Under the pieces are notes generated by a model. The model had not been told where the DNA came from and searched no databases. It saw only the letters and a program-made list of their open reading frames with translations. Positions 37,470 to 47,199 of a DNA stretch of 64,000 nucleotides are shown piece after piece. Every line of letters begins with the position of its first letter. Within the stretch, counting starts at the first letter, position 1. The stretch is from Diadophis punctatus similis (Eukaryota; Chordata; Lepidosauria; Squamata; Dipsadidae). The stretch is from assembly GCA_023053685.1 (NCBI GenBank), contig JALIGW010000002.1, positions 42,147,220 through 42,211,219 of the forward strand. Direction: 5' to 3'. The translations under genes and the position numbers were made by a program.

Positions 37470-37774
37470 CAGAGGTGGGTTCTTGTCGGTTTGGAACGGT
37501 TCTATAGAACTGGTAGCGGGAATTTCCCCCCACTCGCTGAACCAGCAGTGATGGCTGGCTGGCCACACCCCTGAACCAGCTCTCTCAGCGGCGCCATAGG
37601 CACAGCCATCTTGTTTTTCAGTTCTGTGCATGCGCAAAAGCTGTTTTTTTGCTTCTGCACATGTGCAGAAGCCAAATTTTCAGCACTGCACATGCACGTG
37701 TGCTTCGCTAGCGCGTTGCCACGTGGCGCAGGAGGAAGAGAACCGGCAGTGAGGTAAGTTAGAACCCACCCCTG
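37470..37774. mobile_element. hAT MITE of the GGTGGGTT family, perfect target duplication
   Basis: It starts CAGAGGTGGGTTCTTGTCGG and ends GAGGTAAGTTAGAACCCACCCCTG. ACTGTGGG is duplicated exactly at 37462-37469 and 37775-37782. This copy fixes the superfamily (hAT, 8 bp) and the boundaries for the other copies. It carries GTGCATGCGCAAAAG and an AGGTAAGT splice-donor-like motif. Confidence 0.93.
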
Positions 37775-37782
37775 ACTGTGGG

Positions 37783-38029
37783 GTGTTAGTTTCTGGAGGG
37801 TTATTAACATTTCTTCTTTCATTGTGACAGCACTTTTTTAAAACAAAGAAGCAGAAAATTCTAATAGTTTTTTAAATTTATAGTTAACTTAAATTCTTAA
37901 AGAACTGACACCTTACGAATAATTATGATTCTGTGACTTTTTGGTTGAAGTTTTTTTTTAAAAAAAACCTACTATTCTACTATTCTTCTACTCCATTTCT
38001 ACCATAAGGGACAATAATGTCATTTGGTT
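37783..38029. other. Short intergenic interval
   Basis: Nothing recognised. Confidence 0.4.
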
Positions 38030-39200
38030 GCTTATTTATTTAGTAAGATATATTTGTGCTGCCTTTTAGCCTCTGGTTAGACCATAGTTGTAATTCTTCA
38101 AAATAAATATTTGATTTATTTGATTTATTCAATTTGTATAGTCACTATTTTACATATATGACTCTGGGCAACTCTCAACAATTAAAAATAGCAAGAAGAA
38201 TAAAAATGTAAATAAAAATAACATAAATATACTTAAATCACTATTAAAAACTCAGTTTATCACAGAGCATCATCACACTCAACAGTTAAATACAATCAAT
38301 GCTTCCAATTCAATATAACTGTTGAAAAAGTTCATCGCTCCTATTAGACCCCCAAGCAAGGAGGCCCAGGCATATCTTTAGGACATTCCTATAAGCTAAA
38401 AGGGTCAGGGCCTATCTAAGTTCTTGAGGATTGATGATCCAAAGGGAGGGTGCCACACCTGCCACAGTACAAAAAGAGTCTCTTTCAGGGTCCCATTAAA
38501 TGACATCCCTGCAGCATGCCTATCTTGCTGGCTCTGATGGGATGGAATGAGGAGATGCAATTTGGGAGATGCAGTTCTCAAATATCCCCATGCAATCCTC
38601 ATGCCACATCCTTATGGGTCATTCCCAGAACCATGGATTTCACCTGGAAGCATACTAGTTTCCAATGCAGCTCACAAGCAGAGGTATAACACACATTGCT
38701 TGAGAGTACCCTGTATTGCCACATTTGCATCAGCTACAGCTTCTGAATGCTTTCAAGGACAATTTCATATAATATGCATTGCAATAGTCAAGATGGAAGG
38801 TCACAAGGGCATGACTGACTGAGAACAGAGCCTCCCAAAATGCACAGGTGTGCAAATGCTCTCATGGCCACAGTTGCCATCTACTCTTCAAGCAGGAGTT
38901 ACAAGTCCAGAAATATCCCTAGATTTTGCAAAGGATTACTTGGGGGTAGTGTCTTTCCCTCCAGAACAAGAGATGGTAAATCCCTGGAACCAGTCTTGCC
39001 AGGGTTGAGCTAAAGCCTGTTGTTACCCATCCAAATGCCTACAACCTCCAGATACAGAGACTAGACATCAACATGTAATTTTCTAGGGGCAGAGATATAA
39101 AGTTGATGTCATCAACATATTGATTATTTCTCTCTTCATGACAATGGATGAATTCACCTAGTGGTTTGGAACAAAGAAAGTATGGAACCTTATGACCTCT
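38030..39200 (-). mobile_element. L2-like LINE with RT active-site region
   Basis: The minus strand from about 39200 reads KPLGEFIHCHEERNNQYVDD (the SP...KPLGE / QYADD region of L2-like RT, with Val for Ala in QYVDDI), then LYLEVVGIWMGNNRL, LNPGKTGS, LPSLVLEGKTLPPSN and CDLPS-LLQCI. It continues to a UTR whose tail (CTTATTTATTTAGTAAG, GACTCTGGGCAACT) adjoins 38030-38180. The frame has several stops and is dead. It is the longest L2-like fragment in the window. Confidence 0.82.
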
Positions 39201-41243
39201 ACTTTCAAAAACATCAGACTAAATAAGAAGAGCAAACATTCAATTACCACTCAATAAAGCAGCAGTATATTCTGTGTGTACCTCAGCTTCAGAAGAAGGA
39301 ATCAAAATAATCGTTCAGGTGAAAATCTTCTGTAATCTAAGAACCATCACTGTGAAGGCCTTGTTCATTGTATGTACTGTGTCTTTCCTTCTTATTAAGC
39401 ATGGGATTTGAAACTGGGTTTCCATCATACTGAACCTTATATGATTAAACCCAATGTGTATTTAAATCCACCTGTGATAACACAAATTCTAGCAAAAGTT
39501 TAAAATGCATGCATCTTAGATGTTAACATAGGATAATAAGACTCCAAAAAGAAGAATAAGATCAGGAAAATCTTTTCCCTCTAATCTTTCCTACTCCAAG
39601 AAGTTCCTAGTACTGATTACTCATTTTAAAGAACATTATCTATTTATAGCCATGGATGTCCGATTACCAATCAGGTGCTATATGTTGTTTGTTGACCAAT
39701 TTAGAAATATGTATGCCATGTGAATGGCCCCACATTTCACATTACCTTGAAAAAGGTAATTAAATGTACCTTACATGTCACATTTTCCCAGAGTACCCAT
39801 AGTTTAACACTATTATCTCCATTTCATTCTCAAAGAATATTATCCATATTATTAATTAAAGTTCCAAATAAGTTGCACAAAGTTCTAAATAATTCAATTA
39901 TTCAGGGCCAAGAATATGAAAAGGTTCTTCTGATGAATAGAAGGTTACTGCCAGAGAAAGTTCTTATATACATGAGTATATTTAGCATGTCTTACTTTTC
40001 CCGCTACCTGGAGAAGACAATAGGAAAGGTAGGCGATGCTGATCAGTATCTTACAAGTCAAAGATGAAATTTACATAATTTATGAAAAATGAGAAATGGA
40101 TTCTATGATGATATTATAATGAGCCTGTAAGGAAATAATTGTTTTACCACTCTTGTAGTTTGAATCCCGCTCTTTAAATTGACCCTTGCCACTCATTCTG
40201 GAAAGCAGTGGCAAACAGTAATTTTACTGACAATGAAACTGTCAGCCAGAAAGAAGCATTTGTGAATGTGCTTGACATCTTAATCTGAAAGCTTAGAGAG
40301 CCACTTTAAAAAGATATTAATGAGTTCAACTATAGTACACCTCCCCTCCAAAAAAGAAAAAGAAAAAGAAATCATACAGGAACTTGTTCTTCATAAGAAA
40401 ATATGAAGAGTGACTTGTCACATGTCAGGACTTTACCAAACGTGGCATAAAATGAAGAGTGGAAAAGTATATATTGAAGCATCAGTATAGAAAAGCATTA
40501 TTTTTCTCTATTAAACTCAATCATGCTCCATTAAACTGAATCCATAAACATGTGTGTGCGCATGTGTTTACCCTAGAAGCAATTCGTTTGTGGTAGTAAA
40601 AAAACAACAACAACCAGAACAGCTATGAATATTTCAGATGTATTTATTTAGAGCTATCGGAAAGGTCTAAGTGTCAGCCTGTAAGGACCAAATGCATCTT
40701 TTTTCATTCAGAGATTCAGAAGATAAAGCCATTTCACTAAAACCAGTTTGTCAAATACAATTCTGTTAGGAAGCACAGCCTAAAATTTGTATGATGCTTT
40801 ATGACCATCGGTATTACTGGGAATGTCTGCTTGTCTTCCCTCTCTCAACCTCTTTTTATCAAACTTACTTTGTATTTGGAAAACTTTATTCCAAGGATGC
40901 AAGTTTGCAATAGTGCCCAGAAAACATCCAGGCATAAAGTTTACTAAAACCTCTGCTTTCGCCAAGAAAGTGCCTCAAACCAGGAAACACTATCTTTGAG
41001 ATTTCATCCTTAATGATAACCAAAGAAATTAGCCTTATTTTTTTTTCTAGTGTTCTCATTCAACCTGTCTTTCAAAGGGGAAAAAAACATTCAGAGCAAT
41101 TCTTATGGTTGCAATGTCTTGTCCTTGCATTTATTGAATTAGGAGGGAATCAAAGAACGTGTGTCAATGTCTGGAGGTTAACTGGAGGAGCTGTCCATTC
41201 ATTTTATTTTTCTAAAACTTTAGTGAATATTTTTGAAAGGCCA
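39201..41243. other. Intergenic upstream of the DIRS element
   Basis: Two kilobases without recognised features; further diverged L2 sequence may lie immediately right of 39200. Confidence 0.4.
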
Positions 41244-41254
41244 TTCTCCATAGT

Positions 41255-41357
41255 GGGTGGCGCTAGCCTCCAAGATTGGGATGACCTCATCCATCAGCCA
41301 ATCAGGACTGAGTCTGACCTCATATAAAAGCTGTCACTGTGCCATAATCCCCCTCTT
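41255..41357 (+). repeat. DIRS left inverted terminal repeat
   Basis: 103 bp, identical to the reverse complement of 47200-47302. It carries CCAAT (41298-41302) and TATAAAAG (41323-41330). The terminal extension TCTCCATAGT upstream (41245-41254) is not in the right repeat but is in the internal complementary region. Confidence 0.95.
41298..41330 (+). promoter_or_regulatory. DIRS CCAAT and TATA promoter elements
   Basis: CCAAT at 41298-41302 and TATAAAAG at 41323-41330 are spaced as in pol II promoters, placing the RNA start near 41355. Because they lie in the inverted repeat, the mirror copy at the right end points inward on the minus strand. Confidence 0.65.
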
Positions 41358-42416
41358 TCGACTCAGTCCTAGGCCTAGGATTGTTTCTCCCCAGTTTCTT
41401 CGCAGTTAATATCAATCACCTTCTCTGATCAATTTCCAGATCTACTATCAACAGCTTTCTTAAATGTGAGTGACTCCCCATCTGCCCTTTCCATCAGGGG
41501 TCTTGGGAATCACGGGACAGGCTTCGGCCTAGTCCACAGCCTGCTCTCCACCTTAAGTGGCTGGCTGTCTTGCTCACATTGCGGCCTGGCAATCCTGTGT
41601 TTTTCCATCTGCCACAGAAGCCCGGCGCTTGAGTGGCCAGCAGCCAGGGTGGTCCTTTGACCACTTCCGCTGGAGAGAGGCCCATCAGGCTAAATTCACG
41701 CAGAAGCCTCGCGCTTGGGCGGCCTGGCCTCTCTCCCCTGCCGCTCCCATTATTGGGCCTCCTCAGTGCCATCGGACCCCTGGGAGCATGCTAGCGTGAG
41801 GGCGAGCGTTGGCGGTCCACTCGGCAGGCACTCCGGCCTGCGCGACCGCCCCTCCTCACTGGGGACTGCCCGAGCCCGGCCGGACCTTCGTGGCCTTAAT
41901 TGCCGTCGGGCTTGTCCTCGGCCTCATTTTCGGCCTTACTTGGGTGCTGGGCGGCCTCTTCGGCAGCAGTTTCGGCTGCGAGACCGCCCTTTAACTTGAT
42001 ACATTGCCCGCGCGGCGGAGCGGCTCACCCGCCCCTCAGCTGTTCCCTGCCTCGCCGCCGGCTCCTTTCCGCGCAGCCGCAGCTTCCTCCTTGTTCGGAG
42101 CCTCTCGGACGGGGCCGCGGCTCTCCCAGCGAGTCGCGCAGCCGCGTTTCGAGCCGCTGACGTCACCGGGGGTTCCCCGGTGACGCGGTTTGCTGCCAGC
42201 TGGTGCACGCTTCCGAAGCAGCCCTTCGCATCGCCGCTTCTTCTCACCGACTCCTCGGGGCTGCGAAGACCTCCGGACTGACGGCAGCTGACCCAGCACT
42301 CTGGCGGCCATCTCCACAGGCACCAGCCTGCAGCCACTGGCACCCAGACCTCGGCTCGTGCCCCATGCCGTAAAAGCGCACGTGCAGCACCAACGGTGTG
42401 ACTGGCTTCCTGCAGC
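41358..42416 (+). other. DIRS 5' leader
   Basis: About 1.06 kb of GC-rich sequence between the promoter and the gag ATG. It holds several upstream ATGs and short ORFs. One at 41809-41994 (61 aa, GTG/ATG-type start at 41809 uncertain) has a hydrophobic stretch TFVALIAVGLVLGLIFGLTW, but there is no evidence that it is a gene. Long antisense frames across it (up to 177 aa) reflect GC composition. Confidence 0.5.
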
Positions 42417-44060
42417 ATGGCAGATAAGGCTCCCTCGGGCAGGAATAAGCCCAGGCAGCCCAAGGACAAGGAGGGTGGGGCTGATAAACCCCTTGCCCCT
42501 CAAACTGGCCACAGGGACCGCTCACCCATAAGGGACAAGGCCAAGGCCTCTACTAAGGGCATGCACGCAGCCAAGGACAAGGCCCGCAAGCCTTCTGACC
42601 ACTCCGTGCCGCCCCCTGCTGCCTCCACCTCGCCGGCACACCATGAGCCCTCTGGCTCTGTCCAGAGGGACCACCATGAGCCCTCTGGCCTCGCCCAGAG
42701 GGACCGACGCTCCTCTGGCACTCTTTCCCTGGACAATCCAGACCTGTGCCTAGAGGAAGGTGACATTTGGGAGGACCCCAGGCCCAGTTGCAGAGCATCA
42801 CAGGCACATCCACTGTCCTCTGCGCACTCTCAACTGTATACTCCGGAGGTGCAGGCCTTGATCCAGGCGGCCATCGCTCAAGGAATCGAGGCCGGAATGA
42901 GGCACGTCACCGCCGCTGCACCGGCTACGCCCACTCAGCCGGCCTCTCACCGGCCTCAAGCCACCCCTCCCGTCAACCAAGCTCCTCCGGCCGTCGACAC
43001 AGACCCGGGGTCTCCCTTGTCGTCCCATGGACAGGCGGACCAGGTGCAGGACTTGGAACTTTCGGAAGACGAAGGCCTTGCACCCGAGGCTCCGGTAGTG
43101 ACAGGGTTATTCAACCCTTCCTTATTCAAATCCCTGCTCCATAAGGCCAGGGCTACGGCCAAGTTTTCCTCCAAGGACCAGGCACCCGCTGACGATGAGC
43201 CTGAGGACCCTCTTTTTGAGGAAACCACCTCACAGGTGGAGGTGGTGCCGGCTCCCAAATTGTTTGTGGAGTCGGTGCTTAAGCAGTGGGCATCCCCGAC
43301 GGCCGGCGTCACCCCCTCTGCTTCGGACAAACGTTTCTTTAACGTCTCCACTGCTCTGGCTCAGCACCTGCCAGTTCCCCCAGTGGAACCGGCCATTAAG
43401 GCACTGTATTCACCTGCACAGATGCCCGGCGACTCTGAGGAGTTGCTCCGTCCAGAGGACAGACGCACAGAACAAGCCCTGCAGAAGACTCACCAGGCGG
43501 CCGCTTGGGCGGTCAAGGCTTCTGCGACGGCCTCCTTTTTTTGCCGGACTTCCATCCGATGGCTAAAGGCCCTGCAGGAGCACCTGCCCCCCTCTGACAT
43601 CCTAGCAAGGCAAGACATCAACAAACTCATTGCTGCCTCGCAGTTTACCTCGGACGCCACGCTCCAGGCCACCCGATTCGCGGCCAGAGCCATGGGAACA
43701 TCACTGGTCGCACGCAGAATGCACTGGCTCAGGAGCTGGCCCGCTGACTGTCGTCACAAGTGGCGACTAGCCGGGGCTCCAGTGGCAAACAAGTCGCTTT
43801 TCGGTGAGGCCCTTGACCCCTACCTCATCGAGACAAAGGACAAGCGCAAGGTCCTGCCCAACTCTACCAGGAAGGCGCAGGCCAAGCCACAGACCCCTGC
43901 CCCGGCCTTCCCCAGGCGCCAATATCGGGCGCCACAATACAATCAGAACAGGTCGCGGGCGTCGACCCATCAGACTCAGGGCCAGGATAGGGCCAATTCC
44001 AACCAATCCAAGCGCCCTTTTCGGAAGGCAGGTGGTCGCCCCTACCGCCGCTACAAGTAG
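42417..44060 (+). CDS. gag: DIRS gag-like protein with LAP2alpha-type domain
   Basis: An intact 547-aa ORF starting at an ATG. The N-terminal 150 or so residues are Pro/Lys/His-rich with two near-identical HHEPSGS/LAQRDHH-type units, followed by an acidic Ser/Glu-rich middle. The helical core, about residues 300-480, includes SLVARRMHWLRSWPAD and LFGEALDPYLIE, the pattern conserved in vertebrate DIRS gag proteins and in the C-terminal domain of mammalian LAP2alpha (TMPO). The C-terminal tail is Arg/Gln-rich and basic, fit for RNA binding; there is no zinc knuckle. It would form the structural particle. The last 70 nt overlap the start of the polymerase frame at -1, with a slippery-type heptamer at 44015. 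Confidence 0.92.
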   Translation: MADKAPSGRNKPRQPKDKEGGADKPLAPQTGHRDRSPIRDKAKASTKGMHAAKDKARKPSDHSVPPPAASTSPAHHEPSGSVQRDHHEPSGLAQRDRRSSGTLSLDNPDLCLEEGDIWEDPRPSCRASQAHPLSSAHSQLYTPEVQALIQAAIAQGIEAGMRHVTAAAPATPTQPASHRPQATPPVNQAPPAVDTDPGSPLSSHGQADQVQDLELSEDEGLAPEAPVVTGLFNPSLFKSLLHKARATAKFSSKDQAPADDEPEDPLFEETTSQVEVVPAPKLFVESVLKQWASPTAGVTPSASDKRFFNVSTALAQHLPVPPVEPAIKALYSPAQMPGDSEELLRPEDRRTEQALQKTHQAAAWAVKASATASFFCRTSIRWLKALQEHLPPSDILARQDINKLIAASQFTSDATLQATRFAARAMGTSLVARRMHWLRSWPADCRHKWRLAGAPVANKSLFGEALDPYLIETKDKRKVLPNSTRKAQAKPQTPAPAFPRRQYRAPQYNQNRSRASTHQTQGQDRANSNQSKRPFRKAGGRPYRRYK

Positions 44061-44203
44061 TGGACCCAGCTTCTCCCATTGGGGGTCGCCTGCGTTTTTT
44101 CGCTAGGCGGTGGGAGGAGATTACTACGGACGCTTGGGTTCGCGAGACCCTAACACTCGGACTCGCCTTAGATCTCCTCTCCACCCCCCCGACTCCTTCA
44201 TGA
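43991..44203 (+). pseudogene. N-terminal part of the DIRS polymerase, frame 2
   Basis: Between a stop at 43988 and TGA at 44201, frame 2 encodes SPIGGRLRFFARRWEEIT, then DAWVRETLTLG. The GGRL...W..IT.D.WV pattern is the conserved start of the polymerase in vertebrate DIRS elements. It has no ATG, so translation needs frameshifting out of gag or non-AUG initiation. The natural continuation is in frame 1 after the seven-C run at 44184-44190, so a base was lost (or is missed in the assembly) there. I do not join the two frames here. Confidence 0.75.
44015..44021 (+). promoter_or_regulatory. Candidate -1 ribosomal frameshift heptamer
   Basis: C CCT TTT in gag phase (codons CGC-CCT-TTT) fits X XXY YYZ. 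A -1 slip enters frame 2, which is open from 43991 to 44203 and lacks any ATG. The downstream GGCAGGTGGTCGCC stretch could pair with later GC-rich DNA, but no pseudoknot was demonstrated. Confidence 0.4.
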
Positions 44204-45945
44204 GGTGCTCCCAGTCCTCCAACCCGCAGAAACGGGCCCAGATGCTTGAAGCCATCCAGCATCTGCTGGAGATTGAGGCCATCCAGTGGGTCCCGGAGGA
44301 CCAGCGGGGGCAAGGATTCTATTCCAATTTGTTCTTCGTGGAGAAGTCATCGGGTGGGTGGAGAGCGGTCTTGGACCTTAAGCGCCTCAATAAGTTCTTG
44401 GTGTACAAGAAATTTAAGATGCATACTCTACAGTCCATATTGGACGGCATTCGTAAGGGTGACTTTATGTGCTCCATCGACCTCACTGAGGCGTATTTGC
44501 ATGTCCCAATTCGGCCTTCCCACCAAAAGTTCCTGCGATTCTCATATGACAACGAACACTATCAGTACTCGGCCCTGCCATTCGGCCTCTCCTCGGCACC
44601 CAGGGTCTTCACAAAGATTCTGGCCGCCCTTGCAGCTCACTTGAGGGCGGTGCCGATTCGAATACAGTGTTACCTCGACGACATTTTAATTCAGTCGTCC
44701 TCCCTGGCCCGGGCAGAGCTAGACCTGCAGACCACCATGGACGTTCTGCAAGACCATGGCTTCTCCCTCAACCTGGAGAAGAGCCACCTGATTCCCTCCA
44801 CTCGCATCACTCACTTGGGGGCCATTGTGGACTCTCTGGAGTGCAGGGTGTATCTGTCGGAGGAAAGACAACTCAGCCTTTCCTCTCTGACCCAACAGGT
44901 TCTTGGACAGGGGCGGGTTCCGCTGAATCTCCTGTCCTCCCTGTTGGGAAAGATGATATCCGCAATACATATCACACCTTGGGCACAACTGCACTCCAGA
45001 GACCTCCAATGGTTTCTTTTGCCGTTTCAGCGGGCGAACAAGTCCAACTCATCGGCCAAGGTCCAGCTCCCGACGGCGGTCCGGCGGTCCCTGCATTGGT
45101 GGCGGTCCCCGGTGATCAGCAAGGGTTCCAGCTTCCTCGAGCCTCGCCGTGTGACGGTGACATCGGATGCCAGCCTCTACGGGTGGGGCGCGCACACGTC
45201 GTCTCACGTGGCACAGGGCACCTGGACCGCGGCGGACTCTACGGCCAGCATCAACCTCCTGGAGCTACGAGCGGCGTCCCTGGGCCTCCGGCAATTCCAG
45301 CACCTCCTAACTGGGCAACACGTCCTCCTGTTGACGGACAACGTGACCACCAAAGCCCATGTCAACAGGCAAGGTGGGACTGTCTCCCGCCGCCTGCTCT
45401 CCGAGGCCAAGGAATTGGGCCTCTGGGCGGAACGGCACCTCCTCTCGCTCCGGGCAGAGCACATCTCGGGGGTGTCGAACTGCACAGCGGACTGGCTCAG
45501 CCGCCACGACGTCGACACGGCAGAGTGGGCCCTGCACCCGGACGTTTTTCGGGAGCTGACTGCCCGGTTTGGCAACCCGGTGGTCGACCTCTTTGCGACC
45601 CCACTGAATGCCAAGCTCCCATGCTTCATCACGCGGTATCGGACACCTGGTGCGATGGACACGGACGCCCTCCGGTGCCCGTGGCCCAGGGGCCTCCTAT
45701 ACGCATTTCCGCCCCTTCCACTCATTCCCCGAGTTATCAGGAAGATGCTAGACGAGCAGGCGGAACTGCTCCTATTGGCCCCCCATTGGCCGCGACGGGC
45801 ATGGTTCGCGGACCTCAAGTTGCTCTCGACCGGCCCATCCTGGAGGATCCCGCAGACCGCATCGTCGCTCTCCCAGGGGTTAGTTCAGCACCCGGATCCG
45901 CAGTGGCTCCAACTGACTGCCTGGCGCTTGAGCGGCGCACCCTGA
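44191..45945 (+). CDS. pol: DIRS reverse transcriptase/RNase H/methyltransferase-like ORF
   Basis: Frame 1 is open from 44107. The first in-frame ATG is 44200, downstream of the break. RT blocks run in order: GFYSNLFFVEKSSGGWRAVL, LDLKRLNKF, SIDLTEAYLHVPI, LPFGLSSAPRVF and the active site YLDDIL (YLDD at 44671-44682). RNase H acidic residues lie at codons 45166 (TSDAS), 45262 (LLELRAA), 45337 (LTDN) and 45490 (TADWLSR). The C-terminal part (NPVVDLFATPLNAKL, then YAFPPLPLIP and LLLLAPHWPRRAW) is the region usually described as Dam-like methyltransferase in DIRS elements; its catalytic activity is unproven. All RT and RNase H residues are intact. It overlaps the recombinase ORF by 145 nt in the -1 frame. 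Confidence 0.9.
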   Translation, partial: DSFMRCSQSSNPQKRAQMLEAIQHLLEIEAIQWVPEDQRGQGFYSNLFFVEKSSGGWRAVLDLKRLNKFLVYKKFKMHTLQSILDGIRKGDFMCSIDLTEAYLHVPIRPSHQKFLRFSYDNEHYQYSALPFGLSSAPRVFTKILAALAAHLRAVPIRIQCYLDDILIQSSSLARAELDLQTTMDVLQDHGFSLNLEKSHLIPSTRITHLGAIVDSLECRVYLSEERQLSLSSLTQQVLGQGRVPLNLLSSLLGKMISAIHITPWAQLHSRDLQWFLLPFQRANKSNSSAKVQLPTAVRRSLHWWRSPVISKGSSFLEPRRVTVTSDASLYGWGAHTSSHVAQGTWTAADSTASINLLELRAASLGLRQFQHLLTGQHVLLLTDNVTTKAHVNRQGGTVSRRLLSEAKELGLWAERHLLSLRAEHISGVSNCTADWLSRHDVDTAEWALHPDVFRELTARFGNPVVDLFATPLNAKLPCFITRYRTPGAMDTDALRCPWPRGLLYAFPPLPLIPRVIRKMLDEQAELLLLAPHWPRRAWFADLKLLSTGPSWRIPQTASSLSQGLVQHPDPQWLQLTAWRLSGAP

Positions 45946-47006
45946 CGCTGCGCGGCATCCCCGAAAGCATCATCTGTACTCTCCTCTCTTCACGCCGGGC
46001 CTCCACCATCCGCATCTACAACTCCACCTGGAGGACGTTTCACGATTGGTGTGTCGGCGCCGGCTTTAACCCGATCGACCTTTCGGTCATACAGGTCCTC
46101 CAATTTCTGCAAGCGGGCCTCAACAAGGGTCTCTCGCCCAGCACCTTGCGGCGACAGGTGGCAGCGCTATCAACGGTCCTTTCCTGCCACTCTTCTGCGC
46201 CTTTGTCAACGCATCCCTTAGTCGTTCGCTTCTTGAAGGCGGCGGTCAATATCTCGCCTCCAGTGGTACATAGGTACCCCACCTGGGACCTGCAGAAGGT
46301 TCTTTTGGCACTGACCGAGGCCCCCTATGAGCCCCTCCGGACAGTTTCGCTGCAGCACCTTACGCATAAGGTTGCCTTTTTGGTAGCGATCACTTCAGCC
46401 CGGAGAATCTCCAAACTGGCAGCTCTATCCGTCCGGGACGATCTCTGTATTTTTCATCCGGACCGGGTGGTGCTTCGCCTTGACCCCACATTCCTACCCA
46501 AGGTCAATACATACTTCCACAGGGCGCAGGAAGTGGTTCTTCCTTCCTTCTGTTCTCCACCTACAACGCCGACCGAGCGCCAATGGCACGCTGTCGATGT
46601 CCGGCGGGCGATAAAAATCTACAATGTCCGCACGGCGGCTTTCCGCCGTTCAGAGTCCTTGTTTGTGGGTTTCCACGCCTCGTCCATGGGTCGCAAGGCT
46701 TCAGCGGCGATGGTCGGTCGCTGGATATGCGCAGTCATCGTGGACGTTTACCGACACCAGGACCTGCCTCGTCCGCCACGTCTGACGGCGCACTCGACTC
46801 GCAGTGCCGCCACCACGGCAGCTTGGACTACTAATGCCTCCTTGGAGGAACTCTGCCGAGCGGCGACGTGGTCTTCCCCGTTGCCCTTTATCAGACATTA
46901 TAAAGTAGACTCTTTTGCCTCGGCTGAGGCGGACTTTGGGCGCAGGGTCTTGCAGACCTTAGGGTCGCCTGACGGGGTCTCAGACTATGGTGACAACCCT
47001 CCCTAG
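45801..47006 (+). CDS. DIRS tyrosine recombinase
   Basis: 401 aa from the ATG at 45801 (GGGCATGG, a good initiation context: G at -3 and +4). The open frame extends further upstream to 44667, but that part lies over RT in another frame and looks like a shadow. Core-binding helices (RASTIRIYNSTWRTFHDWC) precede the catalytic domain. Catalytic residues by this numbering: R202 (SARRISKLAALS), H331 and R334 (AHSTRSA), W357 and nucleophile Y367 (RHYKVD). The order R...HxxR...W...Y is that of phage-integrase-type recombinases, and all are present. It would join the closed circular DNA copy to the genome. It stops just before the internal complementary region. Confidence 0.9.
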   Translation: MVRGPQVALDRPILEDPADRIVALPGVSSAPGSAVAPTDCLALERRTLTLRGIPESIICTLLSSRRASTIRIYNSTWRTFHDWCVGAGFNPIDLSVIQVLQFLQAGLNKGLSPSTLRRQVAALSTVLSCHSSAPLSTHPLVVRFLKAAVNISPPVVHRYPTWDLQKVLLALTEAPYEPLRTVSLQHLTHKVAFLVAITSARRISKLAALSVRDDLCIFHPDRVVLRLDPTFLPKVNTYFHRAQEVVLPSFCSPPTTPTERQWHAVDVRRAIKIYNVRTAAFRRSESLFVGFHASSMGRKASAAMVGRWICAVIVDVYRHQDLPRPPRLTAHSTRSAATTAAWTTNASLEELCRAATWSSPLPFIRHYKVDSFASAEADFGRRVLQTLGSPDGVSDYGDNPP

Positions 47007-47030
47007 GGGACGATACGGCTTTGGTATGTC

Positions 47031-47122
47031 CCAATCTTGGAGGCTAGCGCCACCCACTATGGAGAAAGGGCGTTGTTACTTACCTGAACGCCCATTCTCG
47101 TAGGGTGGCGCTAGCCTCCAAG
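47031..47122 (+). repeat. DIRS internal complementary region
   Basis: 47031-47065 is the complement of the left end (41245-41279). 47065-47122 is the complement of the right end (47283-47341). The two ends are thus held head to tail, as the model for templated circle closure of DIRS elements requires. Confidence 0.92.
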
Positions 47123-47199
47123 TCCCTCCCTTTTGGGTGTTGTACTTACTGAAGGTGTGCGTGGGGAAAAACTATGGGTCTGACCTACTCCTTCGTCTC

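Noticed and set aside
41936..42525. Antisense ORFs of 93-177 aa over the DIRS leader
   Set aside because: Explained by high GC content and few stops; no motifs.
44667..45800. Upstream half of the 779-codon recombinase frame as coding sequence
   Set aside because: It overlies RT in another frame, starts at GTG and has no recognisable domain; the recombinase is adequately started at the ATG at 45801.
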